A stretch of 64,000 nt of DNA from Pempheris klunzingeri. Taxonomy: Eukaryota > Chordata > Actinopteri > Acropomatiformes > Pempheridae. Position 1 is the stretch's first letter. Each line of letters begins with the position of its first letter. The position numbers were made by a program, and so were the translations under genes. Positions 35,701 to 47,200 of this stretch are shown here, one piece after another. The DNA is taken from NCBI RefSeq assembly GCF_042242105.1, contig NC_092028.1, positions 10,649,338 through 10,713,337 of the forward strand, in the 5' to 3' direction. The notes beneath the pieces are model-generated. The model saw only the letters and a list, made by a program, of their open reading frames with translations, was not told the DNA's origin and made no database searches.

Positions 35701-36300
35701 TTCCAAAAGCTGCAGAGCATCTTCCACAAGTGTTGAGATGAAAGAAGAGCAAAGCAAGGCTATTAGTCTTCTTGAGAATAAAAAAAAAAAAAAGCCTGTT
35801 GAGTCTGGCAATGAGGCTGCATTACTTGAGACAGGTGTAAGCACAGAGCAGCGGCTCAGAATGAATACCTGAGGGGATCTTTTATTTCATGGTTCATGCA
35901 AGATCTGAAGCGGAACTGTTAAGGTAGGTGATAACTAATCACACTTAGAGGACAGTGAAACACAATCCAGTGAGAGCACTGTCAAAGCTCCCCACAGAGT
36001 AGCATTACTACCATTCACTGGGCACATTTACTGTTATCTAACAGCATTTACAGGCAGCACAACCTCAAGTAGTTAAAGTAAATGAACCTACTAAAACAGT
36101 ACAAAGTGGATAATGAAAACAGAGAATACTGTACAATGGCTTTGACATAAGAATTACGAGACAATTATGAGCATTACCTGACAAGAGGTTCCTGCTGTCA
36201 GCTCCACGTTGAGAATACCATCATGAGTCCGAAGATAAACTGTCCATCAGACCCCCATCAGGCACATGCCTCCTCTTCCCCATGCTCTCTTTTCTCCCGA
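18214..36300 (-). CDS. triobp: triobp (Tara): actin-bundling PH/coiled-coil protein, long and short forms
   Basis: Long-form exons: 35504-35211, 33920-33772, 33442-33258, 32805-30732, 30506-30389, 29865-29794, 26196-26140, 25811-25743, 25630-25541, 25266-25157, 24268-23827, 22878-22638, 22403-22292, 21246-21087, 20784-20683, 18827-18741 and 18375-18214. They total 1,507 residues (human long form about 2,365). A 5' UTR exon probably covers about 36300-36178. The N-terminus has CPKFQPNIF then RCHDC, the Cys motif shared with MPRIP and human TRIOBP. The Ser/Arg repeat exon follows, then a PH domain at about 965-1075 ([51 protein letters not shown]). The coiled coil ([22 protein letters not shown]) ends in [19 protein letters not shown] bundles F-actin; its repeat isoforms form stereocilia rootlets in human. 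The C-terminal end and nol12 synteny decide for TRIOBP over MPRIP. Confidence 0.93.
19469..20056. mobile_element. MITE (non-autonomous DNA transposon) with long inverted repeats
   Basis: The element is about 590 bp, in a triobp intron. It begins AAGTGGGGTTGTAC and ends with the reverse complement of AAGTGGGGTTGTATGGTACT. The inverted repeats stay similar for well over 100 bases: the inner block AGCATGCCCCCAATTTGGAG on the left matches AGCACGCCCCTAGTTTGGAG on the reversed right end. No transposase frame is present. No convincing target-site duplication is visible, so the superfamily cannot be fixed. Sequence drift between the arms suggests an old insertion. Confidence 0.8.
20977..20992. repeat. 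(TA)n microsatellite
   Basis: Short TA repeat in a triobp intron. Similar TA runs occur near 21493 and 62167. Confidence 0.8.
21250..22290 (-). other. triobp intron, nothing recognised
   Basis: One kilobase of intron lies between coiled-coil exons. No repeat, RNA or coding exon was recognised. Confidence 0.5.
24269..25156 (-). other. triobp intron, nothing recognised
   Basis: This is the intron between the PH-domain exon and the exon with [10 protein letters not shown]. It is AT-rich and shows no recognised feature. Confidence 0.5.
26197..28500 (-). other. Intron separating the short-form first exon from the PH exons
   Basis: This 2.3 kb intron is used by both triobp forms. It holds pyrimidine-rich stretches (about 27000-27350) and AT-rich sequence. 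I recognise no exon, transposon or RNA. Confidence 0.55.
28501..28506 (-). CDS. triobp: First coding exon of short triobp (Tara-like) isoform
   Basis: The exon reads ATG ACG and is followed by a GTAAGT donor. Joined to the 26196-26140 exon it gives [13 protein letters not shown], exactly the start of the human short TRIOBP isoform. The short form shares all exons from 26196 down to 18214 and sums to 545 residues (human 593). It contains only the PH domain and coiled coil. It must come from its own promoter upstream, because this ATG exon is not in frame-compatible use in the long form. Confidence 0.85.
28507..28990 (-). promoter_or_regulatory. Internal promoter / 5' UTR of short triobp
   Basis: The sequence upstream of the short-form ATG is GC- and CpG-richer than the introns around it, with several GGCGG and CCGCG words between about 28,680 and 28,990. 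It has no TATA box. Its position fits a housekeeping-type internal promoter for the Tara form. Confidence 0.5.
29717..29744. repeat. (CA)n microsatellite
   Basis: About 14 CA units in a triobp intron, 50 bases downstream of the exon at 29794-29865 on the minus strand. Confidence 0.9.
30732..32805 (-). repeat. triobp: Tandem protein repeat exon of triobp
   Basis: This 2,074-nt exon encodes about 690 residues rich in Ser, Arg and Pro. About ten copies of a degenerate unit of some 30-40 residues are visible. Each has SPSRR or a variant, then an aromatic residue, then LRK(T/S)E and a GRxRDSR-type segment. Copies include [66 protein letters not shown] and [11 protein letters not shown]. Human TRIOBP long forms have a different repeat at the equivalent place, which binds and bundles actin. 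The same role here is inferred from position and composition. Confidence 0.85.
34000..35210 (-). other. triobp long-form intron
   Basis: The intron lies between the first coding exon and the acidic exon that encodes GDDDDDS. No transposon or RNA was recognised. Confidence 0.5.
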
Positions 36301-36420
36301 GCTGCCAAACTCTCAAATCAATCCGATTGGCTGTTGTGACAATGACTGAAACTGAAGCATCCATGACGGCCATAGTGGCTCTCAGTTAACACAGCGGAGA
36401 CCCTGACGCGCGCACAGACG
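36178..36420 (-). promoter_or_regulatory. 5' UTR exon and promoter of long triobp
   Basis: A donor (GTAATG on the minus strand) ends a probable non-coding first exon at 36178. The frame into the next exon is open back to a TGA but contains no ATG, so translation probably starts at 35504 or at the next in-frame Met ([13 protein letters not shown]). An inverted CCAAT box lies at about 36327-36334. The 5' boundary is not defined. Confidence 0.5.
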
Positions 36421-36857
36421 TGGAGCCAACATGGAGCCAGTGGCCCTCTGGTTCCTCTATTGAGCGGTTGTATTAAATATCATGGGCTTTAGAAAGCGAA
36501 ATGAAACGCTCATGCTAGTGACAGCTGGCACACGCTGGCTCAGGTTAACGTAAATAAATAAACACTGGTGAGGTGGGGGTTTAACATACATTAAAACCAT
36601 TGGCTGTCTGGTATAAGGTTTTCGGATGAGGACTACGGTTCTGCGGCAGGTTCTCCTTTAGATTGCACACACAGGTAATGCTGAGCTATGGGGAAACACA
36701 GAGCTAAGGGTTGATTTCCTGATTTTCTAGAGAGGATGTTGACAACAGTGTCAGGTTTCCTATTAAACAATGGGAAGAAAAAAATTCCACACAGAGCACA
36801 CTGACGGTTTTTGAGATGTGGCTGCATCAGGGGGTCGCTTCTTTGCAAGATCAATCT
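36421..36857. other. Spacer between nol12 and triobp
   Basis: About 0.45 kb between the triobp promoter and the likely nol12 polyadenylation signal (minus-strand AATAAA at 36858-36863). No other feature was seen. Confidence 0.5.
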
Positions 36858-36863
36858 TTTATT
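36858..36863 (-). terminator. Candidate nol12 polyadenylation signal
   Basis: The minus strand has AATAAA here, about 255 bases after the nol12 stop codon. Read-through past it would run straight into triobp on the same strand. Confidence 0.5.
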
Positions 36864-37116
36864 CATTAAAATGTAGGAAAATGCGGTACAGCTTGTATAT
36901 GATTAAGAAATAACGCTACAAAAAAAGAGATTTGCTTTGAGAGGTGTACAAATGTGAGCACAAAGGCAGGTACTGTGGAAATACTGAGCACCCAACAATC
37001 TTCTCAGCATACACACATCCTGCTGAAACACAGGGGCATAAATACTCCAAAGTCCAGATTGTTTGTCAAGTCCCTTCACAGTTCAAACCCTGCATTATAT
37101 TTTTCCACACATTCCT

Positions 37117-38696
37117 TCACTCCTGAAGATGCACCCTTTTCCCACTGTGTCGGCGTCTCTTCCACTTGCTGGTCTTCTTGCCTCTGTTTTTACCCTCTGT
37201 GGCACCGGATCTCTTGTCTGTCCTGCCTCTTCGGCCTTCCTGCTTCCCTTTCCTCTTCCGCTTGCTGGTGCAAGTGCTGAGCGACGCATTCAGGGAGCGG
37301 ATCCTGCAGCAAAAAAAGAAACAGCTGAGCTCAGATGGGCTGGAGGATTACAGGCAGATAAATGGAAGGAGCATCTGAAAACAGCTGTTGTGTCACCACA
37401 GCAGGGTTGTTTAGCACATTTAGCCAATGAAAAGGTAAAAAAAAAAAGCTTACTTTTTGTTGAGGATTGGATTCCCTGCTTTTCTTGGCATTGCCTCTAT
37501 TTTTTCCTCCTTTTCCTCCCCACTTTCTTCAACCTTGCTCACCCCATTATCCTTGAAAGCAAACATTCACATTGTTAATAAAGTTTTTTTCATTTGTATC
37601 AAAAACCTTACAATACTAGAGCTAGAAGCAGTAAAATTGATCATTGATCATGGAAGAAGATGAATGATGAATAGATAATTCCTCGCTTACCTGAGTTGCT
37701 GCAGGTCCTAACAGGTGACCCCCTGTGAGGTCAAGATCACTGATGGTTGTCACGGTGACAGTGTGGTTTGGGTGATCGTATTGAACAGACTCTGTCATGC
37801 CGGTTACCATATCTTCCAGATCATCTTCAGCGGCCGCTGAGAAGGGGGATCAAGTGAAGAAAATAAAATGTTAGCACAGATTCTCAGGGGCTACAAATGA
37901 GTAAAATGACTTTAAAACAGACTTTTGCCTCAAACTTACCAAGAGCCTCATTTCTTTCCTTCAACATCTTAATGTATTCTTTATGCCTCTGAAAGCAAAC
38001 ACCCAAATATAAGACCAGCACATCCTTTCCTTATGTGCTCACACAGCTCAGTTTGTGTGGATCAAAACAGAATGTAACTTTGTGTGCTTTTACTTTACAC
38101 GTACCTCTTCCCGGACTCTGATCTGTTCGTCCTTTATTTTCTTTCGGATTTCTGCCACTGCTGCTTTCCTCCTTTCCACCTTTCGCTTATGGAAACCAGT
38201 TAAATAGTCCCTGAAAAGACACATTGGTCAGTGAGGGTTTTTGATATGTGAAGAAATGAAAACGAAAAAATAAAGATAGTAAATAAAGAAACAATATGGC
38301 TTAGAAGAACACTACAATGATACAAATGTCAATATTTTACACAGTGTAGTTGTGAAAATGTGATTAAATTGTTGCTTTCGTTAAAGCTTTGGGGAATTTG
38401 GTTTTGTTCTGTCATAAGAAAAACCCTTAACATAAACAATCTCGTTAAAACTTCACACTACAATCAAAACACTCAGCAGAAAGCTAATGCTAACCTGATA
38501 TTGAAATAGGCAAGCCACGGCTAACAGCAGGATGCTAGCTAACAACCACAGTATGTTAAAACACGCTTATCAGTGGATAAACTTACTGTCTGTCTTTGTC
38601 GTCAAACGTAACGATGCATTTGTTTTCTCTCTTCTTGGAGCCCGACTTGAATTTGGCATTTGGGGGCACATTGTTATGCTTTTTCGCATTTTTCAT
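37117..38696 (-). CDS. nol12: nol12: nucleolar RNA-processing protein (Rrp17 family)
   Basis: Six exons, 38696-38587, 38210-38105, 37988-37940, 37836-37691, 37551-37454 and 37303-37117, give 231 residues (human 213). The family (yeast Rrp17) is a nucleolar exonuclease/RNA-binding factor needed for pre-rRNA processing. Conserved blocks are [43 protein letters not shown], and [20 protein letters not shown], the family signature. The C-terminus is very basic ([26 protein letters not shown]), as expected for nucleolar targeting. A coiled Lys/Glu segment covers about residues 50-95. It lies directly upstream of triobp on the same strand, as in human. Confidence 0.96.
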
Positions 38697-39892
38697 GTTT
38701 CACACGTGAGTTTACAATACACTTCCGGCTTGCCTTCCTATGTGGCACGTCATTAAAATGTGTCCGACTAGAAATACGTAATACCAGTCTAGAAAAGTTC
38801 CGCACACCCTAAACATGTTAAGACCGTACAGTAGGTGAAATCACACATCACCTAAAATAAACACCGTTGTTTTAAGAGGTGCTGTTGTTGCTGCCATTTA
38901 AACTTAAACTACAGGGTCCACATATGGATTTTACACCAGGTCATGTTATCTTTTTGATATATTAATGAGACTGAATATGATACCACCTCAAATGAGGTTA
39001 CATGGTCTGTATTTTTGCCAATCACGAGATGAGTTCTTTGCCTTCCATTTTATTTGATACTTTCTAATTTGGTACTGGCGTTGCCCTGACTCCTCTGACA
39101 CCTCTGTGGTGTTTCCAATCCCTTCAGGGACTCATTATGTATCCAGGCATGTCACCTCTCTGTAAATTGCTGAGAGTGTTTCATTTAGACTGAGGTGTCC
39201 AGTGTTCACCAATTGGCCACACAGAGCGTGTGTGAAAGAGGAAAGCAATAAACTTCAGGCAGTCATCCTCATCAGATGTACGCTGGCATTCACACTCCAA
39301 CCAATACCCATGCTCAGATGAAACACAAAATGTAGTGTTCTCTCTCTTTTTTTTCTCCATTTCCTCTGCTTTTTGTACTTCCCATTTTACACAATACAAC
39401 AAGTATGACACTTTTATTACTGAAAGATCATATACGCCAACCACTGTCATGTGTTGTTTTATTATAAAAACAAAGATCAAAATGAACACAGAAATTCAGA
39501 CAATAAAACACATAAAAGGGGAAGACAAAAAATAACTGTAACATAATTCTAATGATAGCAAAAACTCCTGCCTGCTGATTGCTAGCTGAGCTTTGCTTTC
39601 GTCTTTGCATACTTTGACCAATCAGGAAAGAAAACCTGCAATAAGTATTTTCATGACTCTTTAGGTTGTTGATGTACACCTTGGGTGTCTAGATGGTAAC
39701 CATAGCTTTGCAACTCATGTGAAATCTATACGCATCTTCTTTTCCATTGTGTCCGTTGTTTGTCAAGCTTTACCCTAACCCTAAACCATCCATGTGGATT
39801 TATGAAAAATCACTAAACAGGACTGATCCTGGTCACAATGTGGAGGGGAGAACAGAATAATACACAATGAATGGGATGGGCTGGGATCATCG
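38697..39892. other. nol12 promoter and spacer to srebf2 3' end
   Basis: The first 100 bases hold the TATA-less nol12 promoter. The rest has no gene, although several weak frames and a short CCCTAACCCTAAACC telomere-like string near 39773 are present. The srebf2 transcript may end at the minus-strand AATAAA at 39893-39898 or run further. Confidence 0.45.
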
Positions 39893-41988
39893 TTTATTTC
39901 CTACATCACTGACAGAATAACCAGCATTGGCTTAAATACCTCTGCCTGTAGACGGCATTCTTTAAACCTGACCTAAACCTGAACCTAATCTTGCGAGAGC
40001 TTTGCAAATCTAACGTTACCATCTAGACGAAACCCTCGGGTTGACCTGGAAGACAAACTGGAAATTTCTACAAGCATACTTGTGTGTTTGCTTGTATTTT
40101 AAAAATTACAGCGTGTACCAAAGAAAGAGTGATTCTAAAATATCAATCTAATTGTTAAAAGGTGGGCATAACTTCTTCAGTAAAATACACAACATCTTCC
40201 TATTAGAGATCCACTCCGACAATTTCTGACCCTAAGCTGCTTTTATCAATATAAAATAACAGTGACATAACTGTAAAACTGCCCCTCCCTTCCATAAAAA
40301 GCATTTATATTAAAATTACATTACATAACCATTAAATAAGATAATCAGAGCTCAGAAACAGAAATGACAGAATTGCGTATCATGAATAGGTCAACAATTA
40401 CAAATAAAAAGTGAATTGGACACAAAGATAAAACTCCTCATCCCTTCCAAACATGATGAAACATAATAAAATATTTTTTTTTACATTACATCAAGGCCAT
40501 TTTGCTTGAGAGCTTTACATCATATGCAGACATCGCTTCTGAAAAATACCATTCCTCACTTTTATCAGTGTTTGGACCATTTGGGCTGAGACTGACCTTC
40601 AAGTTTTAAACCACCAAACATCTTTAGAGTATCTGACACTCACTGCCCCTCGGGTGGCTTACAGGAAAGGACAACAGGGATTTTTATGGATGATTTGATA
40701 CATCATGAGCTCAAACTGACCACAGCTGCTCTTCTCCATCAAACACTTTCTTTTGAAGCCACCATGTAAGGCCACGGCAGGTGAGAGTTTGACGGTGGAG
40801 TGCCACTTTAAGGGTGAGGCAGCCTACCTCGCTCTCCTGGTCAGAACTTCACGCCGCCAGATCCAGACTCTGACAGGAAACCGTACGAGTCAACTTTGAC
40901 ATGTTACGATGCTTTCTTTAATGTGTGTGTCTCCTCTCAAGCAGTGGGTTTAATCTACTGTTTATCAGCCTATGTACAACCTATATACAATCATATTGTG
41001 AGTTTGTATGCAATTACTTTGTGTAATGTGTGTGCGCGCGTGTATAGGTAGGCATTGTCAAACCTATTGGCCCATAATTGGCTGATTCCCTCTGTTCTTT
41101 AGATATCCAATCATTTTTCCCTGTTTTTTGTGAGCATGTCAGCAGCAGCTCAGAGACGCTTTATCAAAATTACGCTGCACTGGACTGAATCGCCACTTTT
41201 AAATTGTCAATTAATTCAAATTCAGGGTAACTGACGTGGTGCTTAAATATCCTATTTTTCTCCACAGTACAATGCTGGCATTGTACTGTGCTATGAGGTA
41301 GATAAGAAGAGACTCAGCACTGTATGGTTAAAAGCAAGCTAGTCCTTCTGTCTGCATTAACAGCACAGCCGTGCTTGACAGACCTCGGCTGTCTTCTCTT
41401 GAATACTCAGACGTCTTTAATCGAAGCCTGAAATTTTAATGAGACATTACACAGTTATTGTAGCACTCATGTTGCCGTGTGTCAATAATGATTGTACAGC
41501 TTGGTATCCTACAGCTAATAAATGCACTGCTGCATTGAATTAATTTAAACAGCTATTAGATAATGGTCCCTTTTCCCTTTGGGGCCTATTTAACCTGATT
41601 TTCCTTGCTGTGTAGCATTGTTTAAAATGAGGCAGTTAACCAGCATGGTACCATTAGTGACCAGAAGATGGCATGATTGTGCTGCAACAAAGAAACTAAG
41701 CATTAAAGGAGCAAATGAGAAGCCTTCAAGGGTTTTGGTGTGGATACAGGACTAACAGTTGAAGTTATGAGAAAAGTGTAGCAGTTTGAAATAAAGTGTT
41801 TATATTCATGGCCCTTAATCAATATGAGGCTGATGAGTGATATTTCAGAGTTACATGTTGTTGGTGGATAAGTTGCCTGGTTCACATCTTTGTATGCACG
41901 ATAGCAAATTGCAGTTTGTATTTTCATTGTTTTGTGAGTAGCCCTAGTCTGTGTCTGTTTGTTCTAGCAGTGTGTGTGTGTGTGTGTG

Positions 41989-42023
<35 letters not shown>
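39893..42023 (-). other. Probable srebf2 3' UTR
   Basis: This is about 2.1 kb from the srebf2 stop codon to a minus-strand AATAAA at 39893-39898. There is no coding signature. The extent is inferred only from that signal and from the long 3' UTR of human SREBF2. Confidence 0.4.
41971..42023. repeat. (TG)n microsatellite directly after the srebf2 stop codon
   Basis: About 26 dinucleotide units with one TGCG interruption at about 41991. On the srebf2 strand this is (AC)n starting at the base right after the TGA at 42026-42024. Confidence 0.95.
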
Positions 42024-44147
42024 TCAGGAGGCAGCGATGGTCGTGCCCCCACTGAGGCGCAGCAGGATCTGTTGACAGTCCTGCAGGGACCGCCGGTCTC
42101 CCACCCGCTCCAGGGTGCGCTTGGCCTCGGCTAGCAGGCGTGCGCGGTGCCCGGGTGGAGTTAGCAGGGGCATGGGCAGATGGCGGCAAGCCAGCAGGAT
42201 GGCATGAGCCCTCTCCCTCTCACCAAGGACGCAATCACCTTCGCAGCAGGGGGAGGAGGAAAAGACGGGTGAAAAATGCAAATTAGTGTCCATTGCCTCC
42301 TGGTATGCGTATGTGTGTGTATTTGTGCATTTAAATGAGTGCTAACAGGGTTATGTTGCCTTCTAGATCTATTTCAAGTCAGTTTTTCTATTTTGCCACT
42401 AATTAAGATTAAGAACAACCACAGGGGAACTGTGCCTGCTGTCAAGGTGAACTTCCACGCTGAGTTTGTGTGTGTGGATGTGACTGTTCTGAGGTTTGTA
42501 CTTAAAGCAACAGGTAAGAGTTTGAGTCTCCCTACCGGCTGTGTAGGAGCTGTGTGTCCTGCGTCGGAGGTTGTGCTCCAGTAGTTGGTGTGTCCTCGTG
42601 GGACTGGCTCCAGCCATCAGCCTCACTGTTGTCTCATGAAGAAACACCTGCAGGAAAAAAAAAAACACTGTCATCATCAACTATTTCCAGGTGTTTGTCT
42701 GAGTGATATCAGAGCAGAGAAACACACATCATTTCACACCACATACAGTGCACGATCAGGGATATTATAAAAGAAATATTCTGCCTTTAGTCAAGCCTTT
42801 CATTCAAAGTGCCTCACAGCACCATGAGTGAATATTTCTTAGTCAGTGGTCTCACAGAACCTCATAAAAGGACGCAGTTCAGGTGGTTTTTAGACTCTTG
42901 CAGAAGCCAAAACATAACTAATGATCACTGACCGCTGTGAAAGCAGTAGTTGTTAAATACCTCCTGGCTACAGTAATGACGACTCCAGCAAACCCCACGG
43001 GTGTGATTGATGTGTTAAACTGCAGTGAGATTTCAGTAGGTGGTGAAATTGGTAGAGAAGTTGATTTCTGATACAGTAAATATGCTATTATCATGAAAAA
43101 GATCAGCAGGTGCCAGATGATTTATGGGATTTTTTATTTGCTCTGTTTGGCTTCTAGACAATGAAAGCTTATTCTAAGGCTCCAATAACTTGTTATTGGC
43201 ATTTGTCCCTATTTTCGACATTTAAAAAGCAAAATGAGCAACAAATTAATCAAAAACACAAGTGTACTGAATAATCTTGCCATGTTGCCATTAAAGGAAA
43301 CACAGTACGGTCTAGTTCAGAATGACGAATCCCTGGCAGTTACCTACAATTCCTTAGCTCTTATTAAAAATCATGCACATTTTTTTAGAAGTATTGCTAC
43401 AGAGAAGGATTTTCTGCCTATGCTGCTCTTATAAATGTTCCTAACACTTGAGGAAATTGACCAGAATGTAGGCTTTAATATTGTTGTTGCAGCTTTCGGT
43501 TCCTTTTATAATATAAACAATATAATAATGTACACTCTTCTGACTGAATGTCTGACTTGGTCTAGTCACAGATGTACCTTGTGTTGTGCCTGCCTGTAGC
43601 ACTGTGTGAGCTTTCTGAGCGTGCTGAGGTCCCTCTGGAAACCAGCCAACTGGGATCCAGGGGCTGGGCCAGGTTCTCCATTACTGCTGCCTCCTCGCTG
43701 CCATAAACTGGTCCTCAAGGTCAGTAGAAGGTCACAGACCAGCAGCTCCACCCCCTAGGAAGTGAAAGAAGATGAAGATCAAAGTGCTGCTTGGCGCATT
43801 TACACAAGGTGGAATTATTGAGAGAAGTTATTTATGCTATCCATTTACTGTGGCTGATTTATACTTCTAAAAGAAACATTTGTGACCCAAGGTGTGACTT
43901 AAATATGCCAAATACCCACCAACGACAACCAACCATCATTACCAATGCACCTCGCCCAATATGCATGCCAAAAATCAAAATGTGACCACATGATATTCGG
44001 TGCTGTCTAATGTGAAATGGTGCGGTGTGTAGCGGGTGCGTGCAGATCGGGGAGGCCTCTGTACTGCACTGCAGACACATTGCACTCGGCTTCAGGATCA
44101 TGCAATGCAACTACAATGCACCACAGCCACCTCCTGCTACCCACACA

Positions 44148-44217
<70 letters not shown>

Positions 44218-47200
44218 CCCCACGTCAGCCCGCCCTGACCCCAACTGAGCATGCAGTGTGTGCGCGGATGTGTAATTGCATGATCAACCCCTGAATGCAG
44301 CAACCTCAGTGTGTCCAGATAAGCTAATATGACACGTGTGCAAGAAAGCAGACAAAACATGTTCCGTATCAAACACTCCAACCACAAATCCAGAGCAGAT
44401 CTGAGAAGAAACTAGTGCCAGTGTTGTTGTAAGGGATTATCTAACCACTACCTTGTTCAGCCAGTTCCCAGATTGGGTGAGAGGCACGGAGATACTGGAG
44501 CGCAGGTAGCTGCTGGCTCTGTCACAGTGGGACAGGCAGGCTACTGCCCCTTCTCCCTTCAGAGGGGACAGACTCATCTGAACTGCCTTGCAAAGCAGAA
44601 GCACAGCCTTGGGCAGAGGGTGGCTGAAAAAGAGCGACGAGAGACAGACAGTGAGAAGACATTCATCTCTTTAGATAAAGTTTAGGTGAGAGATAACCCT
44701 GTACAAAGTTAGGACTTCCATGTCTCTGAAAACTTCATGATGCTTCATCTTCATCATGTCTATCTTAATGTCTTGTAGAGTGGGAGCTTGTGATTTGTAG
44801 GTGTACTGAACATTTTTTACTTCACTTACTCAAGAGTGTGCAGAGCCCTCGGCATCCGCTCTGCTTCTGCCAACAGTGACCTCACGGCGACATCATCGCC
44901 CTGCAGCCAATGCACAGCAGCCTTCAGGACCAAAGCCCACCAACGACTCACTGGGTCACCCACTGGCAGGAGGAACAGAAGGAAATGATGTAGAATGAAA
45001 AAATTATATAAAAAGTTGATCCTAAATGCTAATTTGGTTGTCCGTATATGAGAAACAGAGCCAAATAAAATCTATTCGTGTTCACAGTAGCAACTCAGAC
45101 GGCTATCTGGTTAATTGTCACTGAAGTAAAAAAGGTTCAGCCTCTTCCCCACACAAACATCCGATGTGATTACTGCCTTCTTGTGATTGGACAGGCTTGT
45201 TCTCTCCATGATCATCATACCTGGAGTGGTGGTGTGATTGGGAGGAGTTGAGAAAGGAGGAGGAGGGGAAGTTGAGTCCTCTGTACAGCTGTTCAATAAC
45301 TGCAGGAACTCTAGAGCATTGGAAAACTCCCTGAAAGGGGGAACAGACCAAGAGAAAAGGGGGTCAACAGATCCAGGGATTAATTAATTAATTCACATCA
45401 AACTGTCAAAAATACTGCTGGTACTCCTGCCTTACCCAGAGTCGTCCTTGCGTTTGTCTGCTTCAGAGTCACTCTGTGGCTGGATGAGGGTGTGAACAGC
45501 TCTCTCCAAAAGCTTCCTGCAGAAACAGCGGTGCAGCTGGGCAATGGGGTCAGCTGGAAGAAAAAGAGGGAAGCAGTTAAATCAGCAGCACAAGGCATTT
45601 TTAATTTACATATATTTATAGTTTGTGTTCATAGGTAAGGCAAAGACAACCAGCAAAATACTGAATTTATACATTCAGTAAAAAGTCATAAAATATTTAC
45701 GAGTTAATCTGTCGAGTCGAGTTTCCCAGCACAGCAAAGAATCATACTATTTATTCTAGGTATATAAAGTTCCGCACAGTGCAGCAGATCTCCTACGCTA
45801 ACCCAGCCAATTTGGCCAACATGATTCAATATTATATCTATCCATTTTCTGACACTTATCGGTGGCAGCAGGATAAGCAATGTGGTCCTGATGTCCCTCT
45901 CCTCAGCTACTTTTTTGCAGCTTATCCTGGCAGATCTCGATACGTTTCCAAGCCAGATGTGATATATAAGGTAAAACCTCCAAAAGAACTGGCTGGTTCC
46001 TTTAAACGAGTTCCAGATATATGAGCTCCTTAGCCCATCTCTGAGGCTGACCCAGCCACCCTACTGAGGAAACTCATTTTGGCTGCCTACATCCGTGATC
46101 TCCATGAAAAATTAAGTTAAAATTAGAAGGAAGTGAGAATGGAATAATAGAAGAATGAAAGAAAGACATTAGAAGTAAAATAGAATACGGTCCAACACCT
46201 GTATGTATGACATACCTGGGTCTCTCTGTGAAGTGTACACCTCGTCGGTGCTCTCTGACTTCACCGACCAATCACAACTGAGGAAGAACTGCCTACCCAG
46301 TGGGGTGAAGAGCCAGCGCAGGCAGTCTGGGATGGGCTTGGTCTCTGATTGGTTGGCCACACTCTCAGCGCAACACAACAGATAACCCTGAGAGGAAGAC
46401 ACGGAAGAAGCCAATTATTAAAAGAAAATCACACACTGGTGAAAATTAGTCTTTATTTCCCCTGCGGTGCTGTTTGTGATGGTTTATGAGATGAACTGGA
46501 CAAATAATGAGACAGGTAGTGATGACAGACACAAGAGACTTACAGGTAGACAGGAAAGATGGTGGCCCAGCAAGGTACGCAGGGCTGTTGCTGCAGTAAC
46601 ATAGATCTGGGTGAGCTGGGCAGGGGCCATCTTGCCTTGGGCACTCTCGCTGAGGTTGACGGCGCTCAGAGAGAGAGACAAAGCCCACAGGCTGCTACGC
46701 TGAGGCAGCTTTCCTGCAGAGAGAGAGAGAGAGAGAGAGAGCAGAAACTGTATCACTGTGCTTAAATCTTGATAGCAAAATGAAAGGAAGGTGTAAAAAT
46801 GATTTTTATGTATTGTGTACAGCATCTGCCCAATTTCTTCACACCAATCACCTGTGAGTTGCAGCTGGCTCAGCCGATGGCAAACCAGTGCTGCGTCCTT
46901 CGCACTGGTCCTTGCCTCCTCTCCCTCATGCTTTCCCCCAACCTGGTGAACCAGCCAGCCCAGAGGTGTTGGACGATGCAAGAAGTAGCGAATTAGATTC
47001 CAGGACAGCGAGCAGACCAGGTCCAGATTGGTAGAGGGAAGAGCTCTGGTCAAGATGGACAGGCAGGTCTCTAAGCTGGCCATAGCTGCTGTGTAATCTC
47101 CCTGCAGGCGAGACGAGACGAGAAATAATAGTAAGCTAAACAGTATTCGGGAAAAAAATGACTTAAAGACTGAAAGATGGGGGGGGGGCATGCAAAGATA

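Noticed and set aside
18214-36300. Assignment of the PH/coiled-coil gene to MPRIP
   Set aside because: MPRIP shares the N-terminal Cys motif and GYFSL but has two PH domains and a different C-terminus. The repeat exon, the end [13 protein letters not shown] and the nol12 neighbour point to triobp.
39768-39786. Telomere-like CCCTAACCCTAAACC
   Set aside because: Fewer than three units; this occurs by chance and does not show an interstitial telomere.
44017-44294. Open frames rich in His-Thr
   Set aside because: They are translations of the (CA)n tract and the mir-33 flank, not genes.
45779-46024. Frame of 81 codons in an srebf2 intron
   Set aside because: It coincides with the decayed repeat and has no splice-supported use.
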